From Akkermansia sp. (GTDB lineage: Bacteria; Verrucomicrobiota; Verrucomicrobiia; Verrucomicrobiales; Akkermansiaceae), in the NCBI GenBank assembly GCA_020047775.1, contig JAIFNK010000243.1, positions 1 through 5,767 on the forward strand: a stretch of DNA of 5,767 bases. Direction: 5' to 3'. The stretch's first letter is position 1; every line of letters starts with the position of its first letter. The translations under genes were made by a program, and so were the position numbers. The notes beneath the pieces are model-generated. The model was not told the origin of the DNA. It ran no database searches and worked only from the letters and a program-made list of their open reading frames with translations. Below, piece after piece: positions 4,169 to 5,767 of this stretch.

Positions 4169-5767
4169 TCACGCGTCCTTGCCGCAGCACTGCTTGAACT
4201 TCTTGCCGGAGCCGCAGGGGCAGAGGGCGTTGCGGCCGGTGGTCTCGATGGAGAAGCTCGGTTTGCGTTTCGGGAGGTTGAGCTTGAGGGTCGTGCCTGA
4301 CGGAGATGGCATGGACGACGGGTCGAGATTCGCGGAGCTGCCGGATGTGGCGACGTTGTCCTGGGTGAGCGCGGCCTCGCCGCCGTGGAGTTGCTGGGGC
4401 GCGTTGTGGAGCTGTTGGAGGAAGGCTTCGAGATTCGCAGCGGAGCGGAAGAGGTTTTGCAAAGCTTCCTGTTTGATGGAATCCATCAGGGTGACGAAGA
4501 GGTTGTAGGCTTCGTTTTTATACTCGATGAGCGGATCCTTCTGGCCTTGGGCGCGGAGGCCCACGCCTTCGCGGAGGGCGTCCATGTTATAGAGGTGGGC
4601 CTGCCATTGTTTGTCGATGGCGACGAGCACCATGCGGCGCTCCTCCTGGTCGAGCACCTCCATCGGCAGATCGCCGACGCGGACATTGTAGGCTTGTTTG
4701 ACCTTGTCCACGAGCATCGCGGAGATGGCTTCCTCGTTGTGCGCGTTGAGGAAATCGTCGGCGGTGACACTCACCGGGAGGGTGGCGTTCACCCAGTGCA
4801 GGAGCTCGTTGTAGTCGGGTTCCTTGTCGTCGCGGTCGGCCATGTATTCGTGGACCTTGGCGGGGATGGTTTCCTCGATGATCTCGGTGACGAGGTCGCG
4901 CGGGACTTCGGTGGTTAGAACTTCGTTGCGATAGCCGTAAACGACTTCGCGCTGCATGTTCATGACGTCGTCGAAATCGAGCACGCGCTTGCGGCCGGTG
5001 TAGTCGCGTTGTTCGACGCGCTTCTGGGCGGTTTCCACGGAGCGGTTGAGCCACGAGTGTTCGAGGGCTTCACCTTCCTTCATGCCGAAGCGCTCCATCA
5101 TCTGGGTCATGCGGTCGGCGGCGGCGAAATTCCGCATGAGGTCGTCTTCGAAGGAAATGAAGAACTGCGAGCGGCCGGGGTCGCCTTGGCGCGAGCAACG
5201 GCCGCGCAGCTGGCGGTCGATGCGGCGGGACTGGTGGCGCTCGGTGCCGATGACGAACAAGCCGCCGGCTTCGGGGACTCCGGGGGCGAGCTTGATGTCG
5301 GTGCCGCGGCCGGCCATGTTAGTGGAGACGGTGACCGCGCCGAGGTGGCCGGCGCGGGAGATGATTTCGGCTTCCTGTTGGTGGAACTTCGCGTTGAGGA
5401 CGGAGTGAGGGATTTTCGCGCGCTTGAGCATGCGGGCGAGGGTTTCCGACGCTTCGACGGAGGCGGTGCCGCAGAGGACCGGCTGGCCTTTGGCATGGGC
5501 TTCCTCGATTTTCGCGATGACCGCGTTGAACTTCTCGCGGCGCGTTTTGAAGACCTGGTCGTTCTCGTCGATCCGGATGTTAGGCGTGTTGGTCGGGATC
5601 GGCAGCACGTCGAGGCGATAGATGTCGTGGAACTCGGCGGCCTCTGTCTCGGCGGTGCCGGTCATGCCCGCGAGTTTTTGATAGAGGCGGAAGTAGTTCT
5701 GGATGGTGATGGTGGCGAAGGTCTGGGTTTCCTTCTCGATGGAAACGCCTTCCTTGGCTTCGACCGC
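4169..5767 (-). CDS. secA: Protein translocase ATPase SecA, C-terminal 532 residues (5' end outside window)
   Basis: SecA is the cytoplasmic/peripheral membrane motor that drives unfolded preproteins through SecYEG using ATP. The open frame enters at the right edge with AVEAKEGVSIEKETQTFAT and reaches QKLAGMTGTAETEA, roughly E. coli residue 350 onward. NBD1 Walker motifs and most of the preprotein-binding domain therefore lie outside. NBD2 shows TNMAGRGTDI (149-158 of the visible part) and the arginine-finger motif QLRGRCSRQG (186-195). It then runs through the helical scaffold and wing domains, with VAIDKQWQAHLYNMDALREG and LRAQGQKDPLIEYKNEAYN. A low-complexity Ser/Pro-rich linker leads to the C-terminal zinc-binding tail CPCGSGKKFKQCC, which binds SecB or ribosomes in other bacteria. 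The second half of the tail is Cys-Cys rather than the Cys-His of E. coli; both can bind zinc. The segment after GTDI is short, as in B. subtilis. The frame is intact to TGA at 4169-4171. Confidence 0.97.
   Translation of the reverse strand, partial: AVEAKEGVSIEKETQTFATITIQNYFRLYQKLAGMTGTAETEAAEFHDIYRLDVLPIPTNTPNIRIDENDQVFKTRREKFNAVIAKIEEAHAKGQPVLCGTASVEASETLARMLKRAKIPHSVLNAKFHQQEAEIISRAGHLGAVTVSTNMAGRGTDIKLAPGVPEAGGLFVIGTERHQSRRIDRQLRGRCSRQGDPGRSQFFISFEDDLMRNFAAADRMTQMMERFGMKEGEALEHSWLNRSVETAQKRVEQRDYTGRKRVLDFDDVMNMQREVVYGYRNEVLTTEVPRDLVTEIIEETIPAKVHEYMADRDDKEPDYNELLHWVNATLPVSVTADDFLNAHNEEAISAMLVDKVKQAYNVRVGDLPMEVLDQEERRMVLVAIDKQWQAHLYNMDALREGVGLRAQGQKDPLIEYKNEAYNLFVTLMDSIKQEALQNLFRSAANLEAFLQQLHNAPQQLHGGEAALTQDNVATSGSSANLDPSSMPSPSGTTLKLNLPKRKPSFSIETTGRNALCPCGSGKKFKQCCGKDA

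Noticed and set aside
3957..4508. Plus-strand frame of 183 codons across the rsuA start, gap and secA end
   Set aside because: It runs antisense through the ends of two solid genes and the hairpin-rich gap, with no coherent domain.
4385..4918. Plus-strand frame of 177 codons opposite secA
   Set aside because: It is antisense to well-conserved SecA sequence. The Val/Glu/Leu-rich product is the mirror of SecA codons and has no family resemblance.

Overview
The window is high-GC bacterial chromosome. The protein content fits a member of the Verrucomicrobiota (PVC superphylum), probably Verrucomicrobiae. This placement is inferred from the SecA helicase motif, which reads GRCSRQG instead of the common GRSGRQG, and from the style of the Hanks-type kinase. 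No phylogeny was run. All genes look like ordinary chromosomal genes. There is no phage, plasmid, IS transposase, CRISPR array, rRNA or tRNA gene.

Layout. Positions 1-447 (minus strand) hold the N-terminal part of a DUF2157-type membrane protein that runs off the left edge. A 370-bp divergent intergenic region (448-817) separates it from a large plus-strand gene (818-3208). That gene encodes a membrane-anchored Ser/Thr protein kinase: zinc ribbon, kinase domain, one membrane helix and a long extracytoplasmic helical region. The kinase converges tail-to-tail on rsuA (minus, 3317-4063), which encodes the 16S rRNA pseudouridine synthase. Upstream of rsuA on the same strand is the 3' two-thirds or so of secA (minus, 4169 to the right edge), the preprotein translocase ATPase. 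The 105-bp gap between secA and rsuA contains two hairpins.

The most interesting structure is between the kinase and rsuA. Two similar palindromes (3251-3270 and 3332-3351) lie in inverted orientation, with matching flanks, inside a 115-bp unit (3244-3358). This is the architecture of a REPIN, a pair of REP sequences mobilised by a RAYT transposase elsewhere. The stems differ at two base pairs, yet both stay fully paired. The right half of the unit is read through by rsuA, so the last 13 residues and stop codon of RsuA come from the repeat.

The genes have no evident shared pathway. SecA (protein export) and RsuA (ribosome modification) are housekeeping functions. The kinase and the DUF2157 protein are membrane proteins of unknown specific role that share only a divergent promoter region. 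That region holds two perfect short inverted repeats and two strong Shine-Dalgarno-like sequences, neither of which is correctly placed for the kinase start codon.
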